From Plectrocnemia conspersa (lineage: Eukaryota > Arthropoda > Insecta > Trichoptera > Polycentropodidae): DNA of 64,000 nucleotides. The position numbers and the translations under genes are program-made. How positions within the stretch are numbered: the first letter of the stretch is position 1; every line of letters starts with the position of its first letter. Shown in pieces: positions 34,600-47,030 of the stretch. The stretch is taken from positions 620,001 to 684,000 of the forward strand of contig VTFK01000055.1 in the NCBI GenBank assembly GCA_009617715.1, written 5' to 3'. A model generated the notes under the pieces. It made no database searches. It had not been told where the DNA came from and saw only the letters and a list, made by a program, of their open reading frames with translations.

Positions 34600-35850
34600 A
34601 GTTATGGAATAGTCTGAAGAAAGATGCAACATATGTGAACTCAGATCGACTGTAAATTCATCTGACATTATTCCATCACATGTAGAGATTGCAATACCAG
34701 TATTACCGAAATCAAGATCCTGGTGTATAAGTCGGTTTTAGAAAATTAAATACTGGTATTTCGGTATCTGAAACTGAAGCAAAATCGAAACATAAATATA
34801 ATTGATGTTTCATTTAATATAATACATTTAAGAATTGCAGTGTTAATTATTCACGTTTTTGAGTGCAGACGTTAAACTGCATTTTTTATTTAGAGTTGAA
34901 AAAACTGACTTCTTCAAGCAACGAATTTTGACCAAATTAAAATTAAAAATTCAAGTCTTACAATATTTACACAATTGGAAAAGATCTACAGACTACGGAT
35001 TATCAATTCTCAGACATATTTCAATCAAAATAATTGTGCACGTTTAGAACGTTTCTGTTGGAAAGAAGAAAAGGAAGCTTCTCATTTAATCCGTATTGTT
35101 GATGAATATGTAGAAATAAAAATTGTAACATCCAATCCGGATAACTCTATTTCTTTAGAAAAAAATCCACCACATATTTTAATAAAATTGTTCGTGATGG
35201 GTTAGCTTATTTTGAATCTGAAAACATTTGTGGCAAATACATAAAATTATTAATTAATTTTAATTATTTAACGTTTTGCTTTTACATTTGATTTGCAAAA
35301 AGCACTATGTATGTTTTAAATCAAAGTTTCCACAATTTACATGATGATGGAATTCATATGTATACTTGGGATGAACCAACTGCATCCAGAGGATCACAAT
35401 AAGTAACTTCATGTTGTTTAAAAAATGTACAAAATGTGACAACTCAAAAACATGTTAGCGCTTATAGCGATAACAATATAGATATTATTGACCATAAATT
35501 CTTATTATGTGGACATTCATTCTTGGCAAATGATCGCGATTTTGGTGTTGTAGAAATGTTTATTCGAAATACCAATTTTCTGTATATTCCAGACGATTAT
35601 TACAATATAAAAATACAAACATGTCGCAAGCAAAATCCATTTTTACTACACAAAACTTTTATTCAAGCAAATGATTGATGGCGAAACTGTCAAGTGGTTG
35701 AAAATCTTCTGGATGCGAGTTTTAAGAAATGCGCTGTATAAATTGGATTATAAAAATCAATCGAAAGTGATTCACAATTTAAAAGTATTGATTTATCGCC
35801 AAAACGGTGTAGGCCAAAGATTTTCGACAAAATAACATCACGAGTACTTG
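34600..35850 (+). pseudogene. decayed transposase-like element
   Basis: Broken frames on the plus strand give ERCNICELR, then NCARLERFCWKEEKEASHL, then TFDLQKALCM, then a shifted WDEPTASRGSQ, then IIDHKFLLCGHSFLAND followed by RDFGVVEMFI. The GHSxLxNDRDFGxxE motif near an acidic-rich region is known to me from multi-copy insect and arthropod transposase-like proteins with a putative DDE/RNase H fold. Frameshifts and stops show decay. The superfamily is not assigned. Confidence 0.65.
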
Positions 35851-36599
35851 AAAAATTTGCACTAACTTAATTAAAAAAATAATAGTAATATATAATACCT
35901 TTAGGTAGGATTTTGTTATGTTGTTGTGTGTTACGTATGTAATTATTATATTTTTCCTTTTGTTGTTCTCTCTTTTCTATAAAATAATATGAAACTTTAT
36001 TCGAAAAAAAGTATGAAGTGCTGAATATATTTTCATATATTATTACAATTAAACTGTTGAAATCAGCATTTTCATAAAATCAGTACTTTTGAAAGTGAGG
36101 TAAGTCCATTGGGCCCTATTAAAAAACATGTTTTTTGTTTAAATAACGGGAATATAATTATTGCATATGAAATTGTTATGAAAAAAGACCGTAAACAATA
36201 TACAATAAGTCTATTAACAACAACATAATATGGACTTGCCCCACTTGCAAAATCAAGGATTCAAATATCAAAATTAAATGAAACGAACCGGATCAGCTCA
36301 ATGCTTAATGCTGGTGTATTAAGGAGCCGGATGGTGAAAGTCATAGGTGAGTTGAAAATAAATTATAATAGTAAACAATTAGTATAATACTATTTTATAT
36401 CAGGTAGCGGTACAACGGTACAACGGTATATAAATAATAGGAAAAATATATTGCACTACAGATTTTAAAAGTATTTATTTGTAAAGTATAAGCAATAATT
36501 TGAATAGAAAATGAAATTGCTCAATTGTGTTAGTTGTGTAAGAAAAAGTATATTTTGGTAATAAGCATGTAAATGGCGAAGTACTGACCGTTAACGATG
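35851..36599. other. AT-rich DNA upstream of Suv4-20
   Basis: Nothing coding is seen; 36405-36430 has a small GGTACAAC tandem. A purine/pyrimidine-mixed stretch from about 36100 may be repeat-derived. Confidence 0.4.
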
Positions 36600-36735
36600 A
36601 AATGGCAGAAGGCAGTAAAACAAGATGGCGTCCCTTCGCTCCGAACGCCGATTGCCGACTGAGTGACAGTTGCCGTCGTCCGCTCGCACGTGTGCGTTCG
36701 TTTCGTTTTGGCCCAAAGACGCCGAGCGGTCGGGC

Positions 36736-36804
36736 ATGGCCGCTCGCGTCGCCGCCTCGGGGACGCCTCGGGTCGTCTCGGTGCGGTCTGTCTCGGGGGC
36801 TTAG
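36736..36804 (+). promoter_or_regulatory. upstream ORF 1 of Suv4-20 (22 aa)
   Basis: ATG in strong context (GGGCATGG) opens 22 codons (MAARVAASGTPRVVSV...) ending TAG 42 bp before the main start. Whether it is in the mRNA depends on the unknown start site. Confidence 0.4.
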
Positions 36805-36822
36805 CCCTTGGGGGGCGCGGCC

Positions 36823-36837
36823 ATGGGGCGCCGGTAG
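36823..36837 (+). promoter_or_regulatory. upstream ORF 2 of Suv4-20 (4 aa)
   Basis: ATG in strong context (GCCATGG) followed by three codons and TAG, ending 9 bp before the main ATG. Such a minimal ORF could favour leaky scanning or reinitiation at 36847. Confidence 0.45.
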
Positions 36838-36846
36838 CGGATCAGG

Positions 36847-39800
36847 ATGGTCGTGGGCGCGAGCGGCGCCGGCCACAAGATGCAGCCCCTGGGCATGAGC
36901 CCGCGCGAGCTGTCCGAGAACGACGACCTGGCCACCTCGCTGGTGCTCGATCCCTTCCTCGGCTTCACCACGCACAAGATGAACGTCAAGTATCGCCCGC
37001 TCAAGGCCAACAGGGACGAGCTCAAGGCCATAGTCGAGGAGTTCGTGAGGACGCAGGCCTACGACAGGACGTACGCCAAGTTGCAGGCGGGCGAGTGGAT
37101 GCCGAGGACCTTAGCCAAGAACAAACAGCACCACTCCAAGCTCAGGGATCACGTGAGTCCTTCTTTGTTTACGACGTTTATTGTTGTCGCTGTTGCAACA
37201 ACAATATTTGCCTATTTACTACCAACAATTTCTTTGTGTCTGCAGAAAACGCTTACAACGCTTTTTACAAATAATCCAATATTTATTTGTGTTCTTAAAC
37301 GTAGATTAACAAAGAACAGGCACTAGGTGCGGATGACGTTCCTAGCCGTTCCTATGACATCTCTTGAAGTTTACTCAAAAACGTTTGCAGATATATTCAA
37401 ATTAAATATTTTTCAAAAAATTATTGTTTACTCAGAACGTCTTTTAAATTTTACGCCGAATGAATATGTATTATATATATTATATATATATATATATATA
37501 TAAATTGACATGTTCATTAACTTTTATGAGGTAATAGGATAAAATATTCAATTATTTTTATTAAAAACAGTGCCACACACTGATGTTGTATGAAATTTTT
37601 TTGAATGCAGCCAAAGGGTTAAAAGGTGTGACCCCACAACACCGATACATTTGAAAATCGCATTTTTCTGTAATTTAGGTTTAACCCTTTGGATGCTACA
37701 GTTTTTAAAAAAAAAAGTATTCACATCTTCATCGATTCCTCCTATACATTATTATAATTCAATTTATTCAAAATCTGTTTCGATGTAACAAGTTTACAAA
37801 TTAATTTACTTTTTCAACCATCTTTATTAGCATTTATTTTATATAATGACAAACAACAATATATCGTTGTTTGCATCCAAAAGGATTAAGACATGTTCCT
37901 TAATTTATTTAATGCTATAAATCAGTTTCAAAATTTACAGGTGAGTTTTTCTAATGCCATTCTCAACATTTATTCTTTCTTCTTGAAAATCCACTCTAGC
38001 GGAAGCAGGGCCGCTGAGAGAAAAATCAGTCTCCCCCTCAAACATTCAAGTGACATCTAAAATATAATATTTAAAGAATCACAATTCGCACAATTATGCG
38101 TTTACTTGTATAAACCAAACAATTTCATATTTTTTTCATGGAAAATTGTAGTCATAAATGAATAAATAAAGAGAAGATGTAAACAATATATATCCCTTTG
38201 TCTCTTTCATAATATTTATTTTATTCATATAAAAACTGAAAATATATTGATCAATCGCCTGAATTTCAAATAAAATTTTCACAATTCACATGAATAACTC
38301 TGCAACAAATCTACTTTAAAAATGTAATTTATAATTGTATATCAATAAATAAAATGTATACACAAATGAATACACATTTTTTTTAGAATAAATTTCACCC
38401 TTGATAACATGAAAGTACCGATTATTATTATTGCCCCCATGATAATTTTCCCCAATCGCTCCAATCTTGCGCCACGCTTCTCCAGTCGTTGGCCCCAGCC
38501 GAGCTTGCATCCCTTGTTACATCATCCAACCACCGAAGCCTCAGTCTACCGGCCGACCTTTGACAAGCAGTTGCCTCGATGGTTGGATGGGTTTCATTCC
38601 ATTCTCCTGTCCATTAGTCTTTGGACTCTACCAAAGATTAATGGGCATATTTCCTGGTTAAAAACATCTGTAATGCAGTGGACAGAAATGCCATTCAATT
38701 TAGAAAGTGTCAGATATTGCTCTTAAAATTTCGTTCCGGGAATTTTGACACAATATCTACGTAAAGGCGGGTTGTTAGTGAGGATATTAGGGCTGCCATC
38801 AAAGCAGGTTTGAGATTAAAGATACAGAAACTAGCACAAAAGCTCAACGTATTGCCTACATCACTTTGCAGATATTTACAAAATGAAGAAAGGTTTTAAT
38901 TTGCAGAATATGGATTTGAGGAAAACCTCCTGCATTGAATCTCAATATGCCAATAATTAATGATTCTAGAGCAGAAAGATTTATTTTTGAGTCGAATTGT
39001 TACTGAAGATGAGAAGTGAATCTTTTAATTTAACACGCAACGTAAAAGGCAGTGGACGCCAATCAACCCACAATTCCAACCCCCCAGAACAGGATTACAC
39101 CCCAATAAGATAATGTTATGGATCTGGTGGGAAATGAAAGGCATAATTCATTATGAGTTATTGAATTATAGGCGGACAATTACGACAGACATATAGTATG
39201 CTCAGCTAATTCGTTTAAAAGCTACTCAGGTCATAAAAATACCTTATCTTATAAATTAAAAAAGGGTATTTTTATACTAAGACAGCGCTCGCTCTCATGT
39301 ATCCTTGAAGACGATAGAAAAAATCAATGGATTTTCTTGGGAACTCCTTTTCTTTTCTCCTAATTCTCATCCACCGTATTCTTCAGATATTGCTCCAAAC
39401 GACTACCATCTATTTAGATCCCTGCATCAGTTTTTAGGTAGAAAATAATATTTTACAAAAGGGGATATGAAAAAATTGACATTAAATAATTTATTGTTTC
39501 GAAAAATACATTATTTCCCGAATCAAATATAAAAATTTTGATTAACGTGTGGAGAATTATTATAGAAGAAGATGGAGAATATATTAATTAGTAATGGTAT
39601 TACACTTTTTAATTTTTAAACTCATGATTATACCTGACCTTGTAGATTAAAAAGCGGATAATTTACGTAGAACTGCCATAACAATTGGATTTGCTTTATA
39701 ATTTTGCGATAGTGAATCAAGGAGACGTACAAATTGTATCAGTTCAATTCTGAGCCTTTCACACATTCATAGTTGCTTTTATCTTTGACCACTTCATACG

Positions 39801-42800
39801 TGAAATATTTTTCAAAAATTGTTCATAAAACTGATATTATTTTATTCACATTTTTTAGGTAAATAATAAATATTCAACAACAAAAATAAAAATAAGTTTT
39901 TTTAGAACATTACTCAAAAAAACACGTTTTTTGTAATATAATAATGATAAAATCGAACAATAGAAATAATGATTCATAATACATGATTCCATCTTTGAAA
40001 ATCGAAAATCCTGCACATGTGCGAGACCCATCCTGATTAGTCGGAAAATAATCAGGGGTGGTTGGCTAAATCGGTAACACATTATTTTTTACGAAGGGGG
40101 CAAATTGAACAAAAAATGCGAAAATATGTAGTTCAAAGGTAAAACTAATTGAAAAGCAAAAAATTGAATAGAGCATTGCCACTTTATATGAAGAATTGTG
40201 AAAATAAATTATGATGAATGCCACAGGCAAAATTTTTAAAATTATTTTCAAAATTACTTAAATTTTTTTATGGTAAAAATAAGTTCTAAAATCAGAAGAA
40301 TTTTCTTTAATGAAAACTAAGTATTCATGATAATAATGTCATAATTAGCGCCACACAATTTTTTTCAATTATACTTGAAATTTCAGATAATGCTTATCTA
40401 AGAAATAATAAATACACATTTCATCGCGAGAATTTCAGGGAAGTGGATTTTAACCTTCTTGATCCGTCTCTGATAAAAAAATAGTAATAATAGGAAAAAA
40501 CTTGATTAATTTGTCTTATAATATGAGTTTTCCTTAATTTTTCATAGTGGTTTAATAACACAATGCAAGAAAAAAAATGGGCTAACTATACAGGCTTGGC
40601 CATATTAATGGGGCACACCAATAAATAAATCTTGAAAACGATCTTGAGTTTTAACGTTAGTCACTTAAAAGTATTCTTCATAATGTTGAATATCGTTTTT
40701 AATTATTACTGCTGTGCCTTCTTGTACAGTTCCATCTGGGTGTCTCGTGGAATAAATGCAGTATCCAGGTATTTTGAAGTAAGTTTTTTCCGTGAAATGA
40801 GTTTCGGAGACCAGCAAGACGTCTATTTTGTGTTGTTGGAAAAAAAAATTCTTACGTGTGTTGCGATAGACCGTTGGCGTTCCATATGGCAATATGTAGT
40901 AAAACAGTCATTTAGCAATTTTAGAAACAACTACTGTTAGGTTAAGCATAGTACTTATTTGTTGCATTACCTCTTTTATAATTTTTTTTATTTCAGATAA
41001 GTTATTATTTTCTTCTAAAGTTTCGGTCGGATGCGTGGTGTCATTTCTAACTTTCTGATCTAATCTAAAATTACCATTGATTTTCTAATTCTTGAAATCT
41101 CGCATCATTTAAAGCCATATAGAGATCTAAAATTAGCATTGTTTTTAAGAACATTATCGTATTATTCAGAACAAAAAGAATTCCCATATTTATGATTACC
41201 CTAAGAAATTACATTTCTTAGGGTCGCAACACAGACTATTGCATTAAGCACCCGCTGCATCTGCTGAGCAATCCTAGACAGTCAATTTTTATTAATATCA
41301 GATGATGAATGAATGGGTATTTGGTAGTAGAATGAGAATCTCTTTTTAAACCATTACCTGATGTTTCTGAAATAAAAAAAATATCAGAATAAATCTAAAT
41401 TAATTAAAAAACAGCTCGAAAAAATGTCAAGCCCACCTTGACATAGGAGTTGAAAGGATTAATAAATTCAACTTCTGAAAATAAATTATTAGCCTCCTCA
41501 ATTTCATGTGAAATAAAGTAACTTGTCTTAGTTATGTCAATATCCGTAGAATTTAGTTTCCCTAATATCTGGTATTGTTTTTGTAAATTATTTTCCAATT
41601 TTTCACTTCAAATTTTTATCTCTTCGTTGGACAATTTTTTATATTTTTCTGATGTTTCAATTGAAAGTATATATTTTAATTATATTCTTAATCTCATTAC
41701 ATTCCAAATTCGCATCAAAAGACTTTCATACATATCGCTATAATGAAATCTAAAAGAACCATTTCTTACATGCGGCTTAAGCCACAATTATGATGCACGT
41801 ATGCAATAGCTCTGCATTCAAACAACTCTAAAATATTTTTAGTATGTAAAATATTAGATGTTTTAACTGAGTAAGGTTGAACATAAAATAACCTCATAAC
41901 TTAATGAAATAAAAAATTAAATACCTGATTAATTTTTAGTAAGTTTATTTATTAATTTATTTTGATTAACTTTGTTTTATTTAAAATTGTTAATTTAATT
42001 AATGTTTTATTGCTTGATTAAATTGGTCGAAATCTTTTGCCCACTACTGGTTTATACTGTCAATCATGCTTGAGATTGTATTGTAGATATAAGATTTAAA
42101 AAATATATTACCTAATCATGCATTTTTCTTTCAGATCTATCGATACCTGCGTGTCTTTGATAAAGACTCAGGCTTTGCCATTGAGGCCTGTTTCCGGTAC
42201 AGCTTAGAAGGCCAGATTGGCGCCAAGATCTCAGCGACCAAAAAATGGACTAAGAATGAGCAAATTGAATGCTTGGTCGGCTGTATCGCCGAGCTGACTG
42301 AAGAAGAGGAGGCGCAGTTGCTGCACCCCGGCAAGAATGACTTCTCCGTCATGTACAGCTGTCGCAAGAACTGCGCCCAGCTGTGGTTGGGCCCGGCTGC
42401 TTATATTAACCATGACTGCCGGGCTAACTGTAAATTTGTGGCTACAGGTCGAGACACTGCGTGCGTTAAAGTGCTGCGTGACATTAGAGTCGGCGAGGAG
42501 ATTACGTGTTTTTACGGAGAGGACTTTTTCGGAGACGGTAATTGTTATTGTGAATGCGAGACGTGCGAGCGCCGCAGTACGGGATCTTTTACAGTGCGTA
42601 AATCGGATTCAGAAGATCAGGCGACGAGGTATAGATTGCGCGAGACCGACAATAGAATCAATCGCACCAAAGCGAAGAAGTCGACAAAGGATAACATCAT
42701 TGATAAGGCTTCTCTTCCGGACGCAACTTGCGGCCAAAGAGAGAGCAAGATTATCAGTCCGCTCAGCATGAAAGAGTTGAAACAGAAAGGTCTTACAAAG

Positions 42801-43976
42801 TATGATGCCGAGTTGCTTATAGCTCAAGGCTGTAAGTTTTCTGATTCCGGAGATGATGTAATGAAGGAAAAGATGATGTTAGGAGCTGGTGGTGGTGAGT
42901 TTACGGTACCGATTGCTGAGAGTGTCAGCGATCGGGCGAGTCGATTGCGGAGGAGGAGAGCTAGGGCTTCTCCTTCGTCTCCGCCTCCATCACTACCAGC
43001 TCCTCCTCCTCCTCCGCCTCCCCCTCCTCCACCCTCTCCTTCTCCTCCTCCTCCACCTCCCCCTCCACTGCTGCTGCCTATGCTTCCACCCCCAGTTCAG
43101 CAGCCTCCGGAGATTGTCAACGTTGATATTGAAGAAGAATTAATCGAAGAAAAACCTTTAGAGATAATTCCCGAAGAGGTTGAATCGTCTCCCGGTATAA
43201 CTCTCCGCAACCACAAGAAGCTGAATGAGCATCAAGAAGATGATAACGATGCTCTCAGTGACGTCGAAGGTAAGGATACCGTCGTTGACGAGAGCTTACA
43301 AAAGTTAGACGTTAACATAGACAATTTAGTTAATACCATAATCTACGATAGCAAAGAAGAGACAGTCGAAAAGAAACGCAAGTCTAGTAGGAAAAAGGTT
43401 AAAAGCAAAAAGAAGCGTGAAGCGGCGAATAGAGACACGGTCAATTTTGCTGTCCCCGACTCGGACCTCATCACTGAACAATGCGATGTTTTGTCAGCGA
43501 ATAAAATTTCAACGGACGTTTACGAGTTTGACGATGGCGAAGAGTTCCGTTCGGACGAGCCGGGCTATAGAAAGATTTCTAAATGCGCCGAGTCTGTCAA
43601 GAGCGAGAGCAGTTCGTCGTGGGAAAATAAAGCTCCGAGTTCCGAGAGTGGGTCTAACGGTTCCGTCTGTCCGTGTACACCTCCGGGCCGTGGCAGGCTG
43701 CGGCTGACGTTGAGGATGAAACGCAGTCCGATGCTGGACGAGCTGATCGAGTCGGGGACCAGTCTGAGCGAGGACTCTTACGAGCCAGAGTACGAGGTGC
43801 TTCGTCTCGAGGGTTTAGATGGTCCCAGGCGACGTAAGCGTCACAAGGGTAAGCACCGGAGGACGAGGTCTCCGTCGACAGACGTACCCGTCCCCATGCC
43901 GCAGATGAAAAGACTCAGACTGATATTCGGCAACGAGAGCCGCACTATAGACATCCCGCCGGCTAGTGCCAACTGA
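36847..43976 (+). CDS. Suv4-20: histone H4-K20 methyltransferase Suv4-20 (KMT5B/C-like)
   Basis: Two coding exons: 36847-37152 and 42135-43976, joined GATCAC|GTGAGT to TTTCAG|ATCTAT in phase 0 (715 aa). Exon 1 gives the Suv4-20 N-terminal helical domain ([29 protein letters not shown]). Exon 2 opens with [20 protein letters not shown] and contains the SET domain: [26 protein letters not shown] and the cysteine trio [11 protein letters not shown]. This enzyme makes H4K20me2/3 in the nucleus, at heterochromatin. After the SET domain comes a Pro-rich tract (near residues 340-370), acidic and Lys-rich segments ([15 protein letters not shown]) and a conserved C-terminal block ([20 protein letters not shown]). 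The coding part is GC-richer than its surroundings. I start at 36847 because that frame gives the conserved N-terminus. The 5-kb intron holds several transposon relics. Confidence 0.96.
37471..37502. repeat. (TA)n microsatellite in Suv4-20 intron 1
   Basis: Nearly pure TA dinucleotide run of about 32 bp with one interruption. Confidence 0.9.
37685..37885. mobile_element. piggyBac-like MITE
   Basis: About 200 bp bounded by perfect TTAA at 37681-37684 and 37886-37889. The termini CCCTTTGGATGC and GCATCCAAAAGGA are inverted copies of each other. A related outward-facing end (GCAGCCAAAGGG then TTAA) lies at 37606-37621. TTAA targets and CCCTTT-type ends are typical of piggyBac elements. It has no coding content and lies in the Suv4-20 intron. 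Confidence 0.75.
38445..38660 (-). pseudogene. 3' end of a non-LTR retrotransposon (reverse transcriptase C-terminus)
   Basis: Minus-strand reading gives [17 protein letters not shown] then [13 protein letters not shown]. This RxRxRWxDDV...NWRxxAQDR...W tail is characteristic of the C-terminus of many animal LINE polymerases. Upstream RT motifs are absent, as expected from 5' truncation. It lies in the Suv4-20 intron. Confidence 0.7.
38750..39600 (+). pseudogene. mariner transposase pseudogene
   Basis: Pieces in shifting frames: TEDEK, then RKRQWTPIN, then [20 protein letters not shown], then [12 protein letters not shown], and later [19 protein letters not shown]. These are the standard mariner blocks (ML.IWWD.KG.IHYELL and the final catalytic Asp in SDxAPxDYHLF). 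Upstream is an HTH-like stretch ([18 protein letters not shown]). At least three stops or shifts make it dead. It lies in the Suv4-20 intron. Confidence 0.88.
40640..40930 (-). pseudogene. jockey-like non-LTR endonuclease fragment
   Basis: The minus strand has WNANGLSQH in one frame and, after a shift in a T-run, [20 protein letters not shown] then [14 protein letters not shown] in the next. This is the N-terminal apurinic endonuclease domain of jockey-type ORF2 (WNANGL at the start, the SETHF catalytic block). The rest of the domain is cut off by a stop at 40665. It lies in the Suv4-20 intron; sequence up to about 41770 shows small open frames but no motif. Confidence 0.85.
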
Positions 43977-46900
43977 CGACTCCCCCGATACTACTTTGAT
44001 AAAATTTGCACCATCATATGAACATTTTTACAATGATTAAATCGGTCCTTGCAGGCAAGGGTTCTTTCACATTATAAAATATTTTTTTTTCAAATCTGGA
44101 ATTCGTGAAATTTGTCGATATTTTAATTGGGATGATAAGCATTTATTTTTACTGCCTGTAAAAGAAGAACACCGTAAGAATAAGAAGTACACACTGAGGT
44201 ATATTCTGCAAGGATTGATCCAGTTGCATAACAAATTGGCAAACGTTTATGTTTAGATATTATATACCTAATCTAATTATACATTATTATTGCGTTATGT
44301 GCAATTGGTAGGAATTTTGCTAATTTTATATGCGTATTTAAACCGATTTGTAGTTTTTCAAATGTGTCATCGATCAAATTGTCACGGAATAATGCATTTT
44401 TTTTAGATGAGCGAAGGACAAAGTAATAAGTACTATAGTGACACATATCATAAGACGGTAAACTGTCGTTTGAATATGAACACGTTGGGACGGACGTAAA
44501 CTACTAATTGGCACATAATCTTAAAACCAGTGTAATATATCTAAAAAAAATAATGTCAACAATTCTGAATAGTTTTATAATGTATGTATCATATATTTAG
44601 TTGAAATTGTATTTTTAATTTATTTAATTTGTGTGTGTAATGATTTATTTTTTTATATATAAGTGCGACGCAATAGCGGCCATGCTGATGCTATTTTGGA
44701 TTCGTCTGGTTTTGAAAAAAATATAAGATAAAATATAAAACGCATCTAGTAATGAAATAGTTAAGACTGAAGCATTTTTGAGGTAATTAAAAACACGGCC
44801 GAGACTATGTTGGCGACGGGGGACGATGATGAATTTGTATTATATATGAATCATATTATAGACGTAATCGTCTATTAGGAGAGTGAATCAAAAAGTGGAG
44901 GCAATTTATTTATTACTAGCGAAACTTTGCCTTTACCGATTGATTCACCCCAGTATAATAATATTTGTTATTTATGTACGCGTCTTACAGACAGTAAGTC
45001 TTTTTTGTTTAATATATGTGTATACGTAAATGATATTTTTGTTAATTGAAAGGCGAAAGGCAAAAGTATATATCTGACCTCACAAATTTATATTTTCAAA
45101 GGTTTGTAAATAGTTATGGAGCGGAAAAAAATGTACATAGTTTATGAATCAGATTTTTCGACTCGATTACATTCCTACTGTAATTTTTAAAGCAACATAA
45201 TAAAATTATATCAAAACTTTCAATAATAACTCTAAGCTTTGTAAAGTTTTTAAAGTACGTAGGATTTATTGTAACTATCGTGATTACTGTCGCTCGAGGT
45301 CGACTCGGTTATAATTTTTTTTTAATAGCAATCAACCGTTGCACTATATAGTATTCGTCGGCGTTTTGTCGACTTGTTTAGGCAAGTCAGTATTAGTTCA
45401 TAAATTATTTTGTAAATAAATGAAATGGCTGTAAATTATTTTTTGTATTTTAATTTATTCTAATATATTATGATTATTATTATATTATATATAAAAAATA
45501 TAAATATTATACAATTGATTTGAGGAACTGTACGGTAATGCGATTGAAGGGTATTTTAACACTCCTAAGATTTATCTTATTATTTTTTTATTGTATAAAG
45601 TTGAATGTATCTATATGTATGTATACAGAGTCATAGTGAAATTAAATATTTGTACGAGCTTGACTTTGCACGTTCCATACTGTAAGCGGAATCGCGTATA
45701 GGTCCAGACAGCTAATACAATCCATGTTTGATTATAATCGGTAAAGGTATTGCAAGAAGCATATCAAGTTTTTTGTATGAAATACAGTTGTATTTAATAG
45801 TTTAATATCATACTATCAAAAATCTATATTATTGCTCATCATTGACATAGTTTTTTTTTATCAATAATCCTATTAAAAACTTATGTATTAAAAGACTACT
45901 TGAATTTTAAATTAATTAGTTAAAGCTAAAATGTGAATGTTTAAGTACAAGTCAATGAAATTATTTTAAATGTAATGATCACTATTAATAATTTGATCTT
46001 TGGGTATTCGATGTCTTGATTTCTATTAGAATGTTTTTAAGTTTATACAAATTTCTGAATATGGATATGTAAAAAAACTTTTAACAGTATGTAATTTTAC
46101 TATTTTATTTCAATGTTGATATTTTTACAGCATTTTGCAATTTATAATTTAATCATATTATTTCAGTTAAAAAGCCGTCCTTTGGAATGGAAAAATATAA
46201 AAAATTCTCATTGCGTCTCCACTCACAATCAACTACCGATCAAGGCATAAATTCGCTAATGATTAATTACTCCCTGTAAAATACATATTTGTACTATTTC
46301 TTCATTATGGTTCTGTAAATGTATATATATATTTTATGTGCAAATATTGCGTAATAATTATATCGATTAAAAGTACATAAGAAAGTCTCTCGAAAAAATG
46401 CTGTTTTTACGATGTATAAATTTTATTTTCTTATAAATATACATGTTCTTAGCTTATGTTAGAATAAATAAGAATTAAATATTATTAATAAATAAAAACA
46501 TGTGTTTGCTAATCGTTAGTAAATATTTTATTTATGTATTGCTTATTTCTCCCACGACACTACTTAGATCTCTATGATGAGCGCAGTGATTCTCAAACTA
46601 GGCATTGTATTAATATTATTTTTTATATCAATATCGTTAATCAGCTTTGTTATATTTATAAATAAACATGAGCAGCGACTCGAGGGATACATTGTCTTTT
46701 CGTAGCGGTAATCGTAACTTTTAATCGTTCTGCAATATTTCTGTCCAGTTCTACGGTTGTTACGAAGTTAAGAACGGATGTGTATAATACGATAATAATA
46801 ATTATATATTAAAAAATATTATAGGAGACCTTGTGATAAAAATTATTTCGCAGTTGCACAATTATTTTGTATATGTTTGGAAACAATTACTATTTATATT

Positions 46901-47030
46901 ATATATTGACTTACTATATTTTGTTCACTGTGTTCATTTTAATCGGCCTTAGTTTAATTTGTAGTATTTTTTTTAATATGAAATCTTATGTTTAATGATG
47001 AAAAATAAAAAAAAAAACATTATTATATAT
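43977..47030 (+). other. AT-rich probable 3'UTR and downstream DNA of Suv4-20
   Basis: Three kilobases without any coding potential, consistent with a long 3'UTR. AATAAA hexamers occur near 45415, 46463, 46490 and 47004, so the true end cannot be chosen. Confidence 0.4.
44883..44948. repeat. imperfect hairpin in the Suv4-20 3' region
   Basis: Outer arms GTGAATCA/TGATTCAC (8 bp) and inner arms AGGCAA/TTGCCT (6 bp) are separated by 8-nt bulges of equal length and a 22-nt loop. A short TAGACG...CGTCTA stem lies just upstream (44860-44875). It could be an RNA stem-loop in the transcript. Confidence 0.6.

Larger units (their letters stand above)
36600..36846 (+). promoter_or_regulatory. GC-rich promoter and leader of Suv4-20
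   Basis: A sharp GC and CpG island starts near 36600 and runs through the first coding exon, the strongest in the window. It holds two upstream ORFs. No TATA box is evident, as usual for a housekeeping chromatin gene. The long open frames on both strands here are products of the GC-rich composition. Confidence 0.6.

Noticed and set aside
36475..37274. Long open frames on both strands over the GC-rich island
   Set aside because: They come from low stop density in GC-rich DNA; only the frame starting at 36847 matches a known family and has a proper donor.
42137..43707. Other-frame open frames within Suv4-20
   Set aside because: Shadows of the SET-domain exon and of its repetitive Pro-rich coding sequence.
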